Part shown: in pieces, positions 34,661 to 44,305 of the stretch
How the letters are laid out: each line of letters opens with the position of its first letter
Numbering within the stretch: position 1 is the stretch's first letter
Origin: Leptospira kobayashii
Lineage (GTDB): Bacteria; Spirochaetota; Leptospiria; Leptospirales; Leptospiraceae
Direction: 5' to 3'
DNA: 64,000 bases
Assembly: GCF_003114835.2 (NCBI RefSeq)
Contig: NZ_AP025028.1
Location: 3,748,001-3,812,000, forward strand
Position numbers and translations under genes: made by a program
The notes under the pieces: generated by a model
Told to the model about the DNA's origin: nothing
Database searches by the model: none
Seen by the model: only the letters and a program-made list of their open reading frames with translations

Positions 34661-36143
34661 TCCAATCCTTACTAGACTTCCACAAGCCAGCTTTTTAACC
34701 CTTTCTCTTTTCTTTTGGTTTTATTTTTTCACACAAAGCACTTCGATTCCTCCGTTTTGGCCGGATGAAGTCTTATTTTTTTCTCCCGCCCAAGCTTTTG
34801 CCAAAACGGGCCATCTAACAACGAATGTATTGGAAGGATTGATTCCGGGAATGGAATACAAAACACTTTGGATGCCTCCGGGGTTTTTGATCTTATCTTC
34901 CCTGTTTTTAAAAATCTTGCCGGATACGATTTTCATATTTAGGTTTTTCAGCGCCCTTACCGTATTTTTATCCGCTTGGCTTTTTTATAAACTGCTGGTC
35001 CAAGAAAAATTTTCCAAGTTCACAGCTATGATCGGTTTTGCGACGGTTCTTTCCGAACCGCTTGTATTTCGTTTCGGAACTTCCGGGAGAATGGAAGGAT
35101 TAACAGCGCTTTTTTTTCTGGCAAGCATCTATGTCGCAGGCTCTAAGCGGGAACATATACTAAAATCCTTTCTTGCCGGCATTCTTCTGTCCTGTTCGGC
35201 AATGACACACCCGTTTGGCGCTTCCTTCGGGCTTGTATCTTTATTTTTCCTGGTAAGAGATAGGATTTCTATCTTACAAAAAGTTTTCTTCTTTATATTA
35301 GGTGGAATCATTCCAATCTGTTTGTGGGCCGTTTACATCCATCCGGATTGGAACCTTTTGACGATTCAATTCGGAGCCCAATTGATTCGGAAACAAATTT
35401 TATTCGGTAGTTTTACAGCACTTACCAAATTGAAAGTTTTTTTATTCGGATTCGCATTTTCCAAATTAAGACTCATCATCATCATCACTCAAATCTTTAC
35501 GCTTGTGCTTGTTTCCATTTCTTTGTACAAGAAAAAACATGAATTGAATAGCAGACTGAATGTATATTGGATTTGGATTTTATCTGTCGCGGTTGCTTTG
35601 TATTCATCTTCCGAAGGATGGTATGTATTTCATTTTATTTTTCCCTTCGCATGGGGAATGGCGCTACTTGCAGAACAAAAATATTTCGGAAGAATCCTCT
35701 CTCTTGCAGGAATCAGTTTGTCCTTTGCGGGATGGCTTCATATCGTAAACATTCACTGGATTCAAACGGATTCCACATATATCTTAAACACTCAATTTCA
35801 AAAATTGGAAACCATTCTCAAGCCGCATAACAAAGTATACTTGCAAACTATCCCCGATCCTTATTTTCATTTGAGTGAAAAATATCCTGAAAAAAAGTTT
35901 TTGGAATTCATACCGGGAGAATTGGAATTCCCTTCCAATGAATACACCCGAACCATAGAATCTCAGGATGCGTTCGTATTTTACGATGATTCTTTAAAAA
36001 ACCAGGCCATCTCTTTGTTTCTATCCAACCACCCTGAGTGGATTCGGGAGGAATGGGAAATTCCCGTTCCGAGCAATCATTGGTTGCATTTTAAAACAAT
36101 CGTATATCATAAACCCACGGGGAATGAGAATGCGAGCCCATGA
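34587..36143 (+). CDS. GT39-like (PMT/ArnT-type) membrane glycosyltransferase
   Basis: Up to 518 residues with about ten hydrophobic helices. After the first (SFLTLSLFFWFYFFTQ) comes the acidic FWPDEVLFFSPAQAFA, the usual aspartate/glutamate loop of PMT/ArnT enzymes that use polyprenyl-phosphate sugars. It ends in a periplasmic C-terminal domain. The start is unclear: the only ATG at 34587 (or TTG 34590) overlaps the preceding STAS gene by 74 bases, and no other clear start occurs before helix 1, so a non-canonical start around 34660 is possible. The 3' end overlaps the next lipoprotein gene by 20 bases. Confidence 0.75.
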   Translation: MLWNYSIFSKSSKPNKKLPLLFPSNPILTRLPQASFLTLSLFFWFYFFTQSTSIPPFWPDEVLFFSPAQAFAKTGHLTTNVLEGLIPGMEYKTLWMPPGFLILSSLFLKILPDTIFIFRFFSALTVFLSAWLFYKLLVQEKFSKFTAMIGFATVLSEPLVFRFGTSGRMEGLTALFFLASIYVAGSKREHILKSFLAGILLSCSAMTHPFGASFGLVSLFFLVRDRISILQKVFFFILGGIIPICLWAVYIHPDWNLLTIQFGAQLIRKQILFGSFTALTKLKVFLFGFAFSKLRLIIIITQIFTLVLVSISLYKKKHELNSRLNVYWIWILSVAVALYSSSEGWYVFHFIFPFAWGMALLAEQKYFGRILSLAGISLSFAGWLHIVNIHWIQTDSTYILNTQFQKLETILKPHNKVYLQTIPDPYFHLSEKYPEKKFLEFIPGELEFPSNEYTRTIESQDAFVFYDDSLKNQAISLFLSNHPEWIREEWEIPVPSNHWLHFKTIVYHKPTGNENASP

Positions 36144-36777
36144 AATTTTCTGGAGACAAGTTCCGATTTCTTTCCTTTTGTTTTTTATTGGGTGTTATAG
36201 TTCCAAAAAAGACACACCTGCCCTGCTTGCACTACTAAACCAACCGACAAGTTCATATCAGATAACGATTGTAGGGGATTCACTTTCCCAATTATCCGAC
36301 GGATTCGGATTGAAACATAAATTACCCACTTCTTATTCGATTAGAGATATGTCCGTCACAGGATATGGGACGGAAGACTGGCTCGTGCAATCTCCTAAAC
36401 TGGAAGCCTTAGCCACGGATATCTGGCTGATTGAACTAGGAACGAATGATGCCAATCTTTACGGAACGACAAACTTTCTAACAAGATACAAAGAACTTTT
36501 GAGTCGTTTGGAAAAGAATTCCATTTCCATATTTATACTAACAGCTGTACCCTTAACTGATTATGTAGACTTACGTCCTTCTATCAAAACCAATAACCAA
36601 GGCATAAGAGATCTGGTTCAATCAAAACCGAATTACAGATTAGCCGATATTGAAAAAGTATTCTCCGCTTATACGGGAATTCCTCCCTTATATTCCTTAA
36701 ATGATCCGGTGCATCCGAATCAATTGGGACTTGAGATTATGGGAAACGAATACCAGCGGGTCTTACTTGGGTTCTGA
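36124..36777 (+). CDS. SGNH/GDSL-family lipoprotein hydrolase
   Basis: A 217-residue lipoprotein. The N-terminus ends in lipobox FFIGC (residues about 20-24). The SGNH fold is shown by block I IVGDSLS (nucleophile Ser), block [12 protein letters not shown] (Asn), and block [10 protein letters not shown] (Asp and His), so the catalytic triad is intact. Substrates in this family include acetylated glycans, lipids and peptidoglycan. It overlaps the upstream GT39-like gene by 20 bases, hinting at a linked role in glycan or lipid modification. The last 15 bases overlap the convergent coaX. Confidence 0.85.
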   Translation: MRMRAHEIFWRQVPISFLLFFIGCYSSKKDTPALLALLNQPTSSYQITIVGDSLSQLSDGFGLKHKLPTSYSIRDMSVTGYGTEDWLVQSPKLEALATDIWLIELGTNDANLYGTTNFLTRYKELLSRLEKNSISIFILTAVPLTDYVDLRPSIKTNNQGIRDLVQSKPNYRLADIEKVFSAYTGIPPLYSLNDPVHPNQLGLEIMGNEYQRVLLGF

Positions 36778-37566
36778 ATTCAAATCAGCCAGAATTTTCA
36801 ATCCCTTCAATGTCAACATGGGATCAATCAAATCGAAAACCTGGTTTTGAGAAGAAGCATGAATTGTGGAAACAAGTCCTCCTGTACCGATCACAATATA
36901 ATCTCCCGGCATCTCTCTCTTGATTTCCGATACGATCCCTTTGAGAAGACCGATCCATCCGTAATAAAATCCTGATTGGATGGACTCGATGGTTGAACCG
37001 CCTAACACTTTGGAGGGTGCTTCGAATACGATCGGAGGAAGTTGTGCCGTATTTTTCGTCAACGCATCCATTGAGATTTTAAGGCCGGGGGCGATGACGC
37101 CTCCGATGTATTCCGGCTTTTCATTTAAAACGCAAAAAGTAGTAGCTGTTCCCAAATCTACAAGGATTGCTTTTCTGCCGGGAAAGGCCTTCACGCAATA
37201 GGCGGCATTCACCAATCTGTCGGCACCGATTTCAAAGGGTCGGGGATAGGTAATCCCAAAGTTCAGTTTCATTTGATAATGAACCCGCAAAGGATTTACA
37301 TTGAACCAATCTTCTAACATTCGTTCAACGATCGGATTCAAGGAAGGAACTACGCTGGAATAAATCGCTGTTTTGATTCGATCCGATTTTACATTCTCTT
37401 GAGAAAGAAAACCTTTCAAAAAAAGACCGAGCTCGTCAGAAGTGCGCTCTCTGCGGGTTACGGTTCTTTTATGAAAATCGGGTGTCTCTTGCCCTTCTTG
37501 GAATATCCCGAATACTGTGTTGGTATTTCCAACATCTACTACTAATAAAAGTGGCTTTTCATCCAT
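36763..37566 (-). CDS. coaX: Type III pantothenate kinase
   Basis: Phosphorylates pantothenate, the first step of coenzyme A synthesis. The protein is 267 residues, typical for CoaX. Motifs are the phosphate-binding [14 protein letters not shown] (residues 8-21), [10 protein letters not shown] (pantothenate site, Asp about 108), [13 protein letters not shown] and GGVIAPGL. The start ATG follows the stop of birA directly (TGAATG), the standard birA-coaX pairing in many bacteria, so the two are translationally coupled. Its last 15 bases overlap the convergent SGNH gene. Confidence 0.95.
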   Translation of the reverse strand: MDEKPLLLVVDVGNTNTVFGIFQEGQETPDFHKRTVTRRERTSDELGLFLKGFLSQENVKSDRIKTAIYSSVVPSLNPIVERMLEDWFNVNPLRVHYQMKLNFGITYPRPFEIGADRLVNAAYCVKAFPGRKAILVDLGTATTFCVLNEKPEYIGGVIAPGLKISMDALTKNTAQLPPIVFEAPSKVLGGSTIESIQSGFYYGWIGLLKGIVSEIKREMPGDYIVIGTGGLVSTIHASSQNQVFDLIDPMLTLKGLKILADLNSEPK

Positions 37567-38322
37567 TCATATCACCCGAAACGAAGGGGAGGTATCCATA
37601 AGCTCGATCTTTTCCCCTCTTTCGGTCAGTAAAATGAGAAATCCATATTCATCAAATCCCAAAACTTTTCCCCGAATCATTTTTGAATCCCATTCCGTCT
37701 CGATCGCCTTGTCTTTCAAAAAAGAATGATTTTCTATCCAAATGAGTTCTTTGAGTATTTGTCCTTGGTCCATAAGATGAATAAGATAAGAATTGATTTC
37801 TTGTATAAATTGAAAGGTCAATCTTTCCGTCAGACCTTCGATCGGTTTTTCATCTAACAAGTAACAGGCTTTCGAATTCAGATTTTGAGGAATCCCTTCT
37901 CCGAAAATATTCAAACCCATACCGATGACAACGGTATAAATCCCGTTATGAAACTCGGACTCGATCAGTATTCCCGCAATTTTTTTTTCTCCTCTGTAAA
38001 TATCGTTCGGCCATTTGACGGAGACTTCCCCTTCCAGATTCGGAAAAAAATACAGAATGGATTTCAATAACGCAGCGGACACAAACAGGGAAAATAAAGG
38101 CAAAGAAATATCATACGACGGCAATTGAATCTTACCGGAAAAAATGATTCTCTCATCACCTAACGAAATCCACTCATTGCCACCACGACCTTTCCCTTTG
38201 GTTTGTTCATCGGCAACGACCCAGGAACCGGGCACCCGTTGGTTGTCTTTGATCCATTCGTTTGTAGAATCCACGCTGATTAAATGATGACCAAGTTCCG
38301 GTTTTAAAAAATGATAAGACAT
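37567..38322 (-). CDS. birA: Biotin-[acetyl-CoA-carboxylase] ligase, no DNA-binding domain
   Basis: A 251-residue class I biotin protein ligase: it lacks the N-terminal helix-turn-helix of E. coli BirA, so it should biotinylate acetyl-CoA carboxylase but not repress. Motifs are VDSTNEWIKDN (residues 19-29), the biotinyl-AMP loop EQTKGKGRGGNEW (GRGG where GRGR is usual), SVKWPNDIYRGEKKIAGIL and GMGLNIFGE. A C-terminal SH3-like cap (about 205-251, MIRGKVLGFDEYGFL) is present. It sits immediately upstream of coaX in a shared transcript. Confidence 0.95.
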   Translation of the reverse strand: MSYHFLKPELGHHLISVDSTNEWIKDNQRVPGSWVVADEQTKGKGRGGNEWISLGDERIIFSGKIQLPSYDISLPLFSLFVSAALLKSILYFFPNLEGEVSVKWPNDIYRGEKKIAGILIESEFHNGIYTVVIGMGLNIFGEGIPQNLNSKACYLLDEKPIEGLTERLTFQFIQEINSYLIHLMDQGQILKELIWIENHSFLKDKAIETEWDSKMIRGKVLGFDEYGFLILLTERGEKIELMDTSPSFRVI

Positions 38323-38383
38323 AGATAACTTATCTTTTTCGAATTGGATTGACGAAAGTAAAAAATAAAGTCATATCTGAACC

Positions 38384-39199
38384 ATGGACATTTCCGGAAA
38401 AACAGTACTAATCACTGGCGCAGGCATGGGAATCGGGGCTTTGGCTTGTATCGAATTCGCAAAGGCAGGAGCCAATATCATCGGTATCGACATTCAAAAA
38501 AAAGAGATGAATGAGACCAAAAAACAGGTAGAAGCTTTGGGCCGAAAGTTTTTTCCCTATGCATGTGATCTTTCCCGCCCTGACAATATCGATACTCTTG
38601 TCAGACAAATCGGCTACGACAAACTAACATTTCACATTTTGGTCAATAACGCCGGGATTGCTCCTTCAGGACCTTATCTGTCTCAGAATTTTTCCACATG
38701 GGAAAAGGCGATCTCCATCAACGTCAATGCTGTTACAAAACTCACTTATCTTTGCCTACCGATTCTAAAATCCCACCAGAAAGCACATATAGTGAATCTA
38801 GCAAGTGTGGCAGGAAAATTCGGATCGGAAGGAACTGTGATTTATTCAGCTACCAAACATGCAGTGGTTGGATTTTCCCAAGCGCTTCGTATGGAGCTAT
38901 ATGATTCAAATGTAGGAGTTAGTTGGATTTGTCCGACTATGGTCAAAACAAGAATGATCGATGGAGTCAAACCTTCTGTCTTTACCCCTATTATCGAACC
39001 CATCCAAGTGGTGAAAGCAATTCTTGCTGCCGTTCGAAAGAACCAAGGGGAAGTAATGGTTCCTTCCCGCCTTCGGTTTTCCATCGTGATCCTTCCTGCT
39101 CTTTTCCCGGAATTTGCCCTCTGGCTTGCGGTCAAAATGAAAGCTTCGAAAGGCTGGCTTTTGGCTAACAAGGGGCTTGAGAAAAATATTCCCAAATAA
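38384..39199 (+). CDS. Short-chain dehydrogenase/reductase
   Basis: A 271-residue SDR of classical type. TGAGMGIGALACIEF (residues 11-25) is the NAD(P) motif, followed by IGIDIQKKEM with D after the second strand (NAD preference). NNAGIAPSG, the catalytic Ser in NLASVAGKFGSEG and the YSATKHAVVGFS block (Tyr/Lys about 153-157) follow. The C-terminal tail (VPSRLRFSIVILPALFPEF) is hydrophobic and may touch the membrane, as in fatty-acyl or sterol-type reductases. metF follows 12 bases later. Confidence 0.9.
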   Translation: MDISGKTVLITGAGMGIGALACIEFAKAGANIIGIDIQKKEMNETKKQVEALGRKFFPYACDLSRPDNIDTLVRQIGYDKLTFHILVNNAGIAPSGPYLSQNFSTWEKAISINVNAVTKLTYLCLPILKSHQKAHIVNLASVAGKFGSEGTVIYSATKHAVVGFSQALRMELYDSNVGVSWICPTMVKTRMIDGVKPSVFTPIIEPIQVVKAILAAVRKNQGEVMVPSRLRFSIVILPALFPEFALWLAVKMKASKGWLLANKGLEKNIPK

Positions 39200-39211
39200 A
39201 TATTTGTCTAC

Positions 39212-40099
39212 ATGCACATTTCTCAGGTTCTAGAACGTAAAAAGACCTCCATCAGTTTTGAATTTTTTCCCCCGAAAAACGAGGAAGCAGCAAGCGATCT
39301 ATTCCAAACCATCCAAGATTTATCTTCTCTAAATCCTGCTTATGTTAGCGTTACCTATGGGGCAGGGGGTTCCACCAGAGATCTTACCCATGATTTGGTT
39401 GTTAAATTACAACAGCAAACAGGCTTAACAATTGTTAGCCATTTAACTTGCGTAGGTGCTACAAAAGAGGAAATCGGTCAGATTTTAAAACGATACGAAG
39501 CATCCGGAATTCATAATATCATGGCATTGAGAGGAGATCCTCCCAAAGGACAGACGGAATTTCAAAAAATGGAAAACGGCTTCGAATATGCGGGCGAACT
39601 TGTCGCCTATATCAAATCCAATTTTCCAAAAATGGGAATCGGAGTCGCAGGATTTCCGGAAGGGCACCCTAGTACTCCCAATCGTTTGAAAGAAATCGAA
39701 TTCTTAAAGTGGAAAGTTGAACAAGGTGCCGACTATATCTGCACTCAACTTTTTTTTGATAATAATGACTTTTATGATTTTGTGGAAAGATGTGAAATTG
39801 CCGGGATCAAAGTTCCGATCATTGCAGGAGTGATGCCTGTCACTTCCAGAAAAGGAATGGCACGTATGGCAGAGCTTTCTTTAGGTTCCCGTTTTCCGGC
39901 AAAATTGCTGAAGGCACTTTCCCGGGCAGAAGACGATAGTTATGCGGAAAACGTTGGAATCCATTGGGCGACAGAGCAAGTCAGAGGACTCTTGGATCAT
40001 AAAGTCGCAGGGATTCATATGTACACGCTTAACAAATCAAAGGCGACAAGAAAAATTTACGAATCTTTGGGGATTAGAAATTTCGATTCTCTCAGCTGA
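39212..40099 (+). CDS. metF: 5,10-Methylenetetrahydrofolate reductase
   Basis: Reduces methylene-THF to methyl-THF for methionine synthesis. It is 295 residues, the usual bacterial length. Motifs are ISFEFFPPKNEEA (catalytic Glu, about residues 14-26), SVTYGAGGSTRD, HLTCVGATKEEI, NIMALRGDPPKG (about 106-117) and ICTQLFFDNNDFYDF with later PIIAGVMPVTSRKG. FAD contacts and the folate-binding pocket look intact. The start ATG follows the SDR by 12 bases, so the two may share a transcript. Identification is secure. Confidence 0.95.
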   Translation: MHISQVLERKKTSISFEFFPPKNEEAASDLFQTIQDLSSLNPAYVSVTYGAGGSTRDLTHDLVVKLQQQTGLTIVSHLTCVGATKEEIGQILKRYEASGIHNIMALRGDPPKGQTEFQKMENGFEYAGELVAYIKSNFPKMGIGVAGFPEGHPSTPNRLKEIEFLKWKVEQGADYICTQLFFDNNDFYDFVERCEIAGIKVPIIAGVMPVTSRKGMARMAELSLGSRFPAKLLKALSRAEDDSYAENVGIHWATEQVRGLLDHKVAGIHMYTLNKSKATRKIYESLGIRNFDSLS

Positions 40100-40109
40100 A
40101 TTGTTAAAC

Positions 40110-40721
40110 TTAAAATTCCCCGGAGTCTGGGGAATTGATTCCCAAGTATTCGTTGTTTTTCCAGTAACCTTCCATGATCAATCCTCCTCTAGGGTTTTTG
40201 ATCGTAGCTTTGCCTTCCAAAAGATTGTCTTTCCAATTTCCTTCTAAAACATTTTTGTCTTTGAAGATGTATTTTCCGGGACCGTTTCTTTTCCCGTCTT
40301 TATAAAATCCTTCGAACCGATCTCCGTTGGGATAAACATAAGACCCTTCTCCATCCCGAATTCCTTCGGAATAGTTGCCTTCAAAGATTTCCTTTTCGGA
40401 ATAAATGTATTTCCCCGCACCGTTGCGAACATCATTCACATACTGGCCTTCGAATTTTTGTCCGTTTTTGTAATGATAAATGCCAAGTCCGTTTTTAGAA
40501 TCGTTTAAGAAAGATCCTTCGAACTCATCCTGATTCGGATAATTCAGTTTGCCGAGTCCTTCCCGATTTCCTCCGGTGAAACTACCTTCGTAAATGGATT
40601 TGGACTCCATTTCCATCTTTCCGGAACCGTTTACACATTCGCCTTCCATGCATTTGCCTTGCGCGCTTGCGCAGCTAACAAATGCAAATGAAAGAACGGA
40701 TAAAAATACTCTGCTATTCAT
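40110..40721 (-). CDS. MORN-repeat protein, putative lipoprotein
   Basis: About 203 residues from the ATG at 40721. Signal MNSRVFLSVLSFAFVSC ends in a loose lipobox (FVSC), with an alternative SPase I cut after ASA. From residue 40, seven or so MORN repeats follow with the pattern YEGxFxxGxRxGxGKxxYxNGDxFEG, for example FEGQYVNDVRNGAGKYIY and FEGFYKDGKRNGPGKYIF. MORN arrays bind lipids or proteins and form an extended beta hairpin ladder. The protein is likely envelope-located; the partner is unknown. Many leptospiral MORN proteins exist. Confidence 0.82.
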   Translation of the reverse strand: MNSRVFLSVLSFAFVSCASAQGKCMEGECVNGSGKMEMESKSIYEGSFTGGNREGLGKLNYPNQDEFEGSFLNDSKNGLGIYHYKNGQKFEGQYVNDVRNGAGKYIYSEKEIFEGNYSEGIRDGEGSYVYPNGDRFEGFYKDGKRNGPGKYIFKDKNVLEGNWKDNLLEGKATIKNPRGGLIMEGYWKNNEYLGINSPDSGEF

Positions 40722-40752
40722 AATCGCAGAATGCAAAAATAAAAACCGGATT

Positions 40753-41367
40753 TTATTTAGCCACTACGTCTCTCCACCAGTTAGGGGAAGAAGAAACGAT
40801 TCCTTCCTGACCATAGAGAGAATTTGCAATATTCAAAGAAGCGGCACCTGCAGGAGTTTCCACTTCATAATAATTATGACCTAACATTTCCAATTTGTTG
40901 GCGACTCGGAGTCCTTTGGATGCAAGAAAATTCTCTACTTTGTCTCTGGACCAGGAGGTTTTGAAATCAACAATGATGTTGCCCGGTAAAGCCAAGTAAC
41001 TTGATCCTTGCATACTGGTGAATAATGGAGAGTATTGAATGGAGCCTGAACCGTTCAATGTTTTTGCAGCCGATACGGGACTACCCTTTGCTTTTGTCTT
41101 CCAGATACTGGCAGCTCCCGACTTCCGTAGAACAGTAGCAGTAGAGTCCAACGAACGAACACCTAATGTAGATTTGGTTTCCGTGTATTCGGCAGGCGCA
41201 CCGAATTCGGCAATCAAACCGTCATGAAGTTGCAGATCTATCCTTTTGTTTCCATCGTAATAATAAAGATCGCTTGGTTTCAAATCCTGAGAGTAAGCAG
41301 GTTGAGAAACACAGGCGGATAAAAAAAGACCGATAAATATAATTTTAAATGTTTGAACCTTTTTCAT
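40753..41367 (-). CDS. Lipoprotein resembling a subtilase propeptide, encoded apart from its protease
   Basis: About 204 residues from the ATG at 41367, preceded by GGAGCT. Signal MKKVQTFKIIFIGLFLSAC has a strong lipobox (LSAC). The mature start LYYYDGNKRIDLQL and the C-terminal block GNIIVDFKTSWSRDKVE, NKLEMLGHNYYEVETPAG and EGIVSSSPNWWRD follow the pattern of N-terminal propeptides of kexin/fervidolysin-type subtilases, including the final ...VxxxxPN signature. It lies 20 bases downstream of the S8 protease gene, whose own N-terminus lacks this domain. It would act in trans as folding chaperone and inhibitor. The assignment is by pattern and needs a profile search. Confidence 0.7.
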   Translation of the reverse strand: MKKVQTFKIIFIGLFLSACVSQPAYSQDLKPSDLYYYDGNKRIDLQLHDGLIAEFGAPAEYTETKSTLGVRSLDSTATVLRKSGAASIWKTKAKGSPVSAAKTLNGSGSIQYSPLFTSMQGSSYLALPGNIIVDFKTSWSRDKVENFLASKGLRVANKLEMLGHNYYEVETPAGAASLNIANSLYGQEGIVSSSPNWWRDVVAK

Positions 41368-41387
41368 AAATAGCTCCTGTTCCAATT

Positions 41388-43154
41388 TTAATTTGCTCGT
41401 CCCCTGATGTTCATAGACCAGGAGGAAATTGTATGAGTTCCGACACCCGTCGTACCAGGAGAAGTTTGACCACCCCATGAAGTGCAAGTACGCACAGAAC
41501 TTGAATAGTTACACAAATCCGAAACCTTCAAAGACCAGGTTCCGTCTGCGGATTCATCCATAAAGGTAGTTACCCCGAAACGATACCCCGTAAAGTCCGT
41601 ACATCTGGTAAATGCTGGCGTTGAATTGATACATGCTCTAGGAGATGCCAGGATCGCTGTTTTTCCGGAAGGAGAAGTCAATTCTATTTGCAAATCACCT
41701 GGCTCATCCGAGGCTCCGGTTGTAATCGTGAGAGTCAGATCTACGAATTCTATTTTTCCGATTCCCGAAGAACTGACAGCCACTGTATTTGTAGCTCCGG
41801 TTGCGTTGTTATTCGCAACAGATGCGTTAGTGGTAGAGCCGGTCACTGCTTTCTGCACTACTGATCCAAGCAATGTCCACGACTTAGCAAGCGTTACCGC
41901 AGCATTCGCGTCGGCGGCTCCGAAACCGTATTTATGATTGAATTTTAATCCGGCCCCGTTTGTGAACCAGCCGGCATCGGAAGGATCGTTTTGTCTGGCG
42001 GATCTCGCTAAAATCACCCGAACATCTCTCCAAGTTAGACTTGGATTGGCATCTACAATGAGTGCTCCCACTCCGGCAGCTAGAGGAGACGCTGCGGAAG
42101 TTCCGCTAAAAGAGCTGGTATAATTCCTGTTTGTCGGTTCGGTAGAGCTTGTTCCTCGGTTGTAACCACCCGTGGAGGAAACATCCGTTGTAAAAATCCC
42201 GACGCTATTGTTTCCAAGCGAATGCGCGCAAACCAGTAGATTGGCACCGTCTTCCGAATAGGAAGCTTTTTTACCGTCATTTCCAATGGCGCAAACGGCA
42301 TTGACTCCGTAATAGTTCGCCTGACCGTCGTAATTCGAATTGTCGGTATAGATATTTGTGCTACTGGCTTGGCCGTAATAAGCAGTTAAAGACCTGCCTC
42401 CGTTTCCAGCGGCCCAGAAAAATACGGTTCCTTTTCCGTTTCTACCGGTGGATAATGCTGTGTCGATCCCCGATCTCCAAAAAGATCCGGAAGGAAATAA
42501 CAATCCCATATTGTCCGCCGCTCCCCAGCTGTTATTCGAGATGAAGATACCTGCAGAATTCGTTGACATCGCATCACCGGCGTTAACATCTGTGGCATTA
42601 AAAAGAACATTCCGAGGGCTTATTTTCGCCTTGGAAGCGATTCCGACGCCACCTATGGAATTTTGCGGCGCTGCCATAATTCCGGCTACGGCCGTTCCAT
42701 GGCATCCTGTGGAAGAAGAGCAAGTTCCGAAACCGTAGAAACTACCGCCATACAACTTCTGATAGCTGGTTGAGTAATTGGCTTTGAGATCTTCGTGGTC
42801 TATATCCATACCGTCATCAACGACCGCAATGTTTACACCACCTCCCTTACAACCTTGCGCCCATGCGCCGGTTGCTTTGGCATCTTCTCCCAAAAGAGAA
42901 CTGGATGTAGAGCCGGTATTGGAGAGGTGCCATTGGCTCGAATAATAAGTATCAGACGGAATATCCGTAGAATCAGTACAGGCTCCGTCCTGGGGTGCCA
43001 ACAAGCTCTGCAAAATCAGAAGATTGAGTAAATCCTCCAAAGGATCTTTCTTATCCTTTTTGCAATATGAAAAAGAAAGAACAAGAGACAAAAGAAATAC
43101 AAATTTGAAAGCGCGCAAAATACTATCCCCCGAATAACTATGTTTCAAAACCAT
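41388..43154 (-). CDS. S8-family (subtilisin/kexin-like) serine protease lipoprotein with P-domain
   Basis: 588 residues. The lipoprotein-like signal ends at LSFSYC (C31). The start is ATG 43154 or TTG 43118, the latter with GGGGGA upstream. The peptidase begins abruptly near residue 65 (SDTYYSSQWHLSNTG), a block that normally follows a propeptide. Catalytic Asp113 (VVDDGMDIDH), His152 (GCHGTAVAG), oxyanion Asn251 (AAGNGG) and Ser353 (SFSGTSAASP) are all present. Residues about 465-585 form a proprotein-convertase P-domain (DLQIELTSPSGKTAIL, GTWSLKVSDL). Several cysteines suggest an extracytoplasmic location. The separate gene just downstream appears to supply the propeptide. Confidence 0.9.
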   Translation of the reverse strand: MVLKHSYSGDSILRAFKFVFLLSLVLSFSYCKKDKKDPLEDLLNLLILQSLLAPQDGACTDSTDIPSDTYYSSQWHLSNTGSTSSSLLGEDAKATGAWAQGCKGGGVNIAVVDDGMDIDHEDLKANYSTSYQKLYGGSFYGFGTCSSSTGCHGTAVAGIMAAPQNSIGGVGIASKAKISPRNVLFNATDVNAGDAMSTNSAGIFISNNSWGAADNMGLLFPSGSFWRSGIDTALSTGRNGKGTVFFWAAGNGGRSLTAYYGQASSTNIYTDNSNYDGQANYYGVNAVCAIGNDGKKASYSEDGANLLVCAHSLGNNSVGIFTTDVSSTGGYNRGTSSTEPTNRNYTSSFSGTSAASPLAAGVGALIVDANPSLTWRDVRVILARSARQNDPSDAGWFTNGAGLKFNHKYGFGAADANAAVTLAKSWTLLGSVVQKAVTGSTTNASVANNNATGATNTVAVSSSGIGKIEFVDLTLTITTGASDEPGDLQIELTSPSGKTAILASPRACINSTPAFTRCTDFTGYRFGVTTFMDESADGTWSLKVSDLCNYSSSVRTCTSWGGQTSPGTTGVGTHTISSWSMNIRGRAN

Positions 43155-43186
43155 AGAACCTGCAATATCGCTGGCAAGTCACTTTT

Positions 43187-44248
43187 TTATGCTTTTGCCT
43201 CAGCTAACCTTTTTGCACGATCTTCCTGAACCAAGGCATCGATCAATTCGTCCAAATCCCCTTCCATAATGGCTGGTAGGTTATGACTGGTAAAACCCAC
43301 TCTATGATCAGTACATCTTCCTTGAGGAAAGTTATAAGTCCGAATCCTTTCGGAACGGTCTCCCGATCCCACTTGTGCTTTTTTCAAAGCATCTGCGCTT
43401 AGTTTGGCGGATTCCGCAAGTTGATCTGCGATTCTGGCGCGCAGCATTCTCATCGCCTTATCTCTGTTTTTGATTTGTGATCTTTCTTCCTGAGAGGCCG
43501 ATACGATCCCTGTAGGAATATGTGTGATTCGAACTGCCGAGTCCGTAGTGTTAACGTGCTGACCACCCGCACCGGAAGAGCGGTAAACATCGATTCGAAG
43601 ATCACTTTCCTTGATATCTATTTCTTTTTCTTCCGCTTCCGGAAGAACGGCAACAGTAACTGCCGAAGTATGAATTCGTCCACCTGATTCGGTATCAGGA
43701 ATCCTTTGTACTCTATGTGTTCCGGATTCGAACTTAAATAAATCGTAAGCACGATCGTCTTCTAATGCAAAAACGATTTCCTTGAACCCACCTATTCCCG
43801 TTGGGCTCGAGTCTACTACATCCACCTTCATTCCCACTTTATCAGCATACTTATTATACATTCGGAAAAGATCCGCGCAAAACAATCCGGACTCTTCTCC
43901 TCCCGTTCCGGCACGAATTTCAACCAATATGTTTTTGCCGGAGTTGGGATCCGGGGGAAGTAACATGATTTCCAGTTCCTTGGAAAGGGATTCCAATTTT
44001 GCTTCTCCTTCTTCCACTTCCGATTTCAACATAGCATGCATGTCGGAATCGTTTTCCGAGGTGAGAAGGGATTTCGCATCTTCGATGTCTTGTGAAATTT
44101 TAAGATAATCGGCAGCTTTACTGTAGACAGGTGTTAGGCGAGATCTTTCCTTGGAAAGACTCTTCAGTTGGTCGGGTAGAGTCGCCCGCCCTAACTCATC
44201 TTCAATGCGAAGGTATTTTTCTTGTATTTTTTTCAATCTGTCTATCAT
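43187..44248 (-). CDS. prfA: Peptide chain release factor 1
   Basis: Terminates translation at UAA and UAG. The length of 353 residues is standard. The peptidyl-tRNA hydrolysis motif is [18 protein letters not shown] (GGQ at about 224-226), and the anticodon-like decoding PxT region lies in [18 protein letters not shown] (PDT, about 183-185). The N-terminal helical domain [18 protein letters not shown] and the [19 protein letters not shown] domain 2 (here [13 protein letters not shown]) are intact. prmC, which methylates GGQ and often follows prfA, is not adjacent here. The upstream neighbour is divergent. Confidence 0.96.
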   Translation of the reverse strand: MIDRLKKIQEKYLRIEDELGRATLPDQLKSLSKERSRLTPVYSKAADYLKISQDIEDAKSLLTSENDSDMHAMLKSEVEEGEAKLESLSKELEIMLLPPDPNSGKNILVEIRAGTGGEESGLFCADLFRMYNKYADKVGMKVDVVDSSPTGIGGFKEIVFALEDDRAYDLFKFESGTHRVQRIPDTESGGRIHTSAVTVAVLPEAEEKEIDIKESDLRIDVYRSSGAGGQHVNTTDSAVRITHIPTGIVSASQEERSQIKNRDKAMRMLRARIADQLAESAKLSADALKKAQVGSGDRSERIRTYNFPQGRCTDHRVGFTSHNLPAIMEGDLDELIDALVQEDRAKRLAEAKA

Positions 44249-44305
44249 GTCTATGGAAAGGCTATAGAATGCCTAATTTTGATAAACTAAAAACTATTAC
44301 TTATT

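Noticed and set aside
40722..40884. Short plus-strand frames across the MORN and propeptide gene gap
   Set aside because: No ribosome site, signal or family resemblance; they are complements of the genuine genes.
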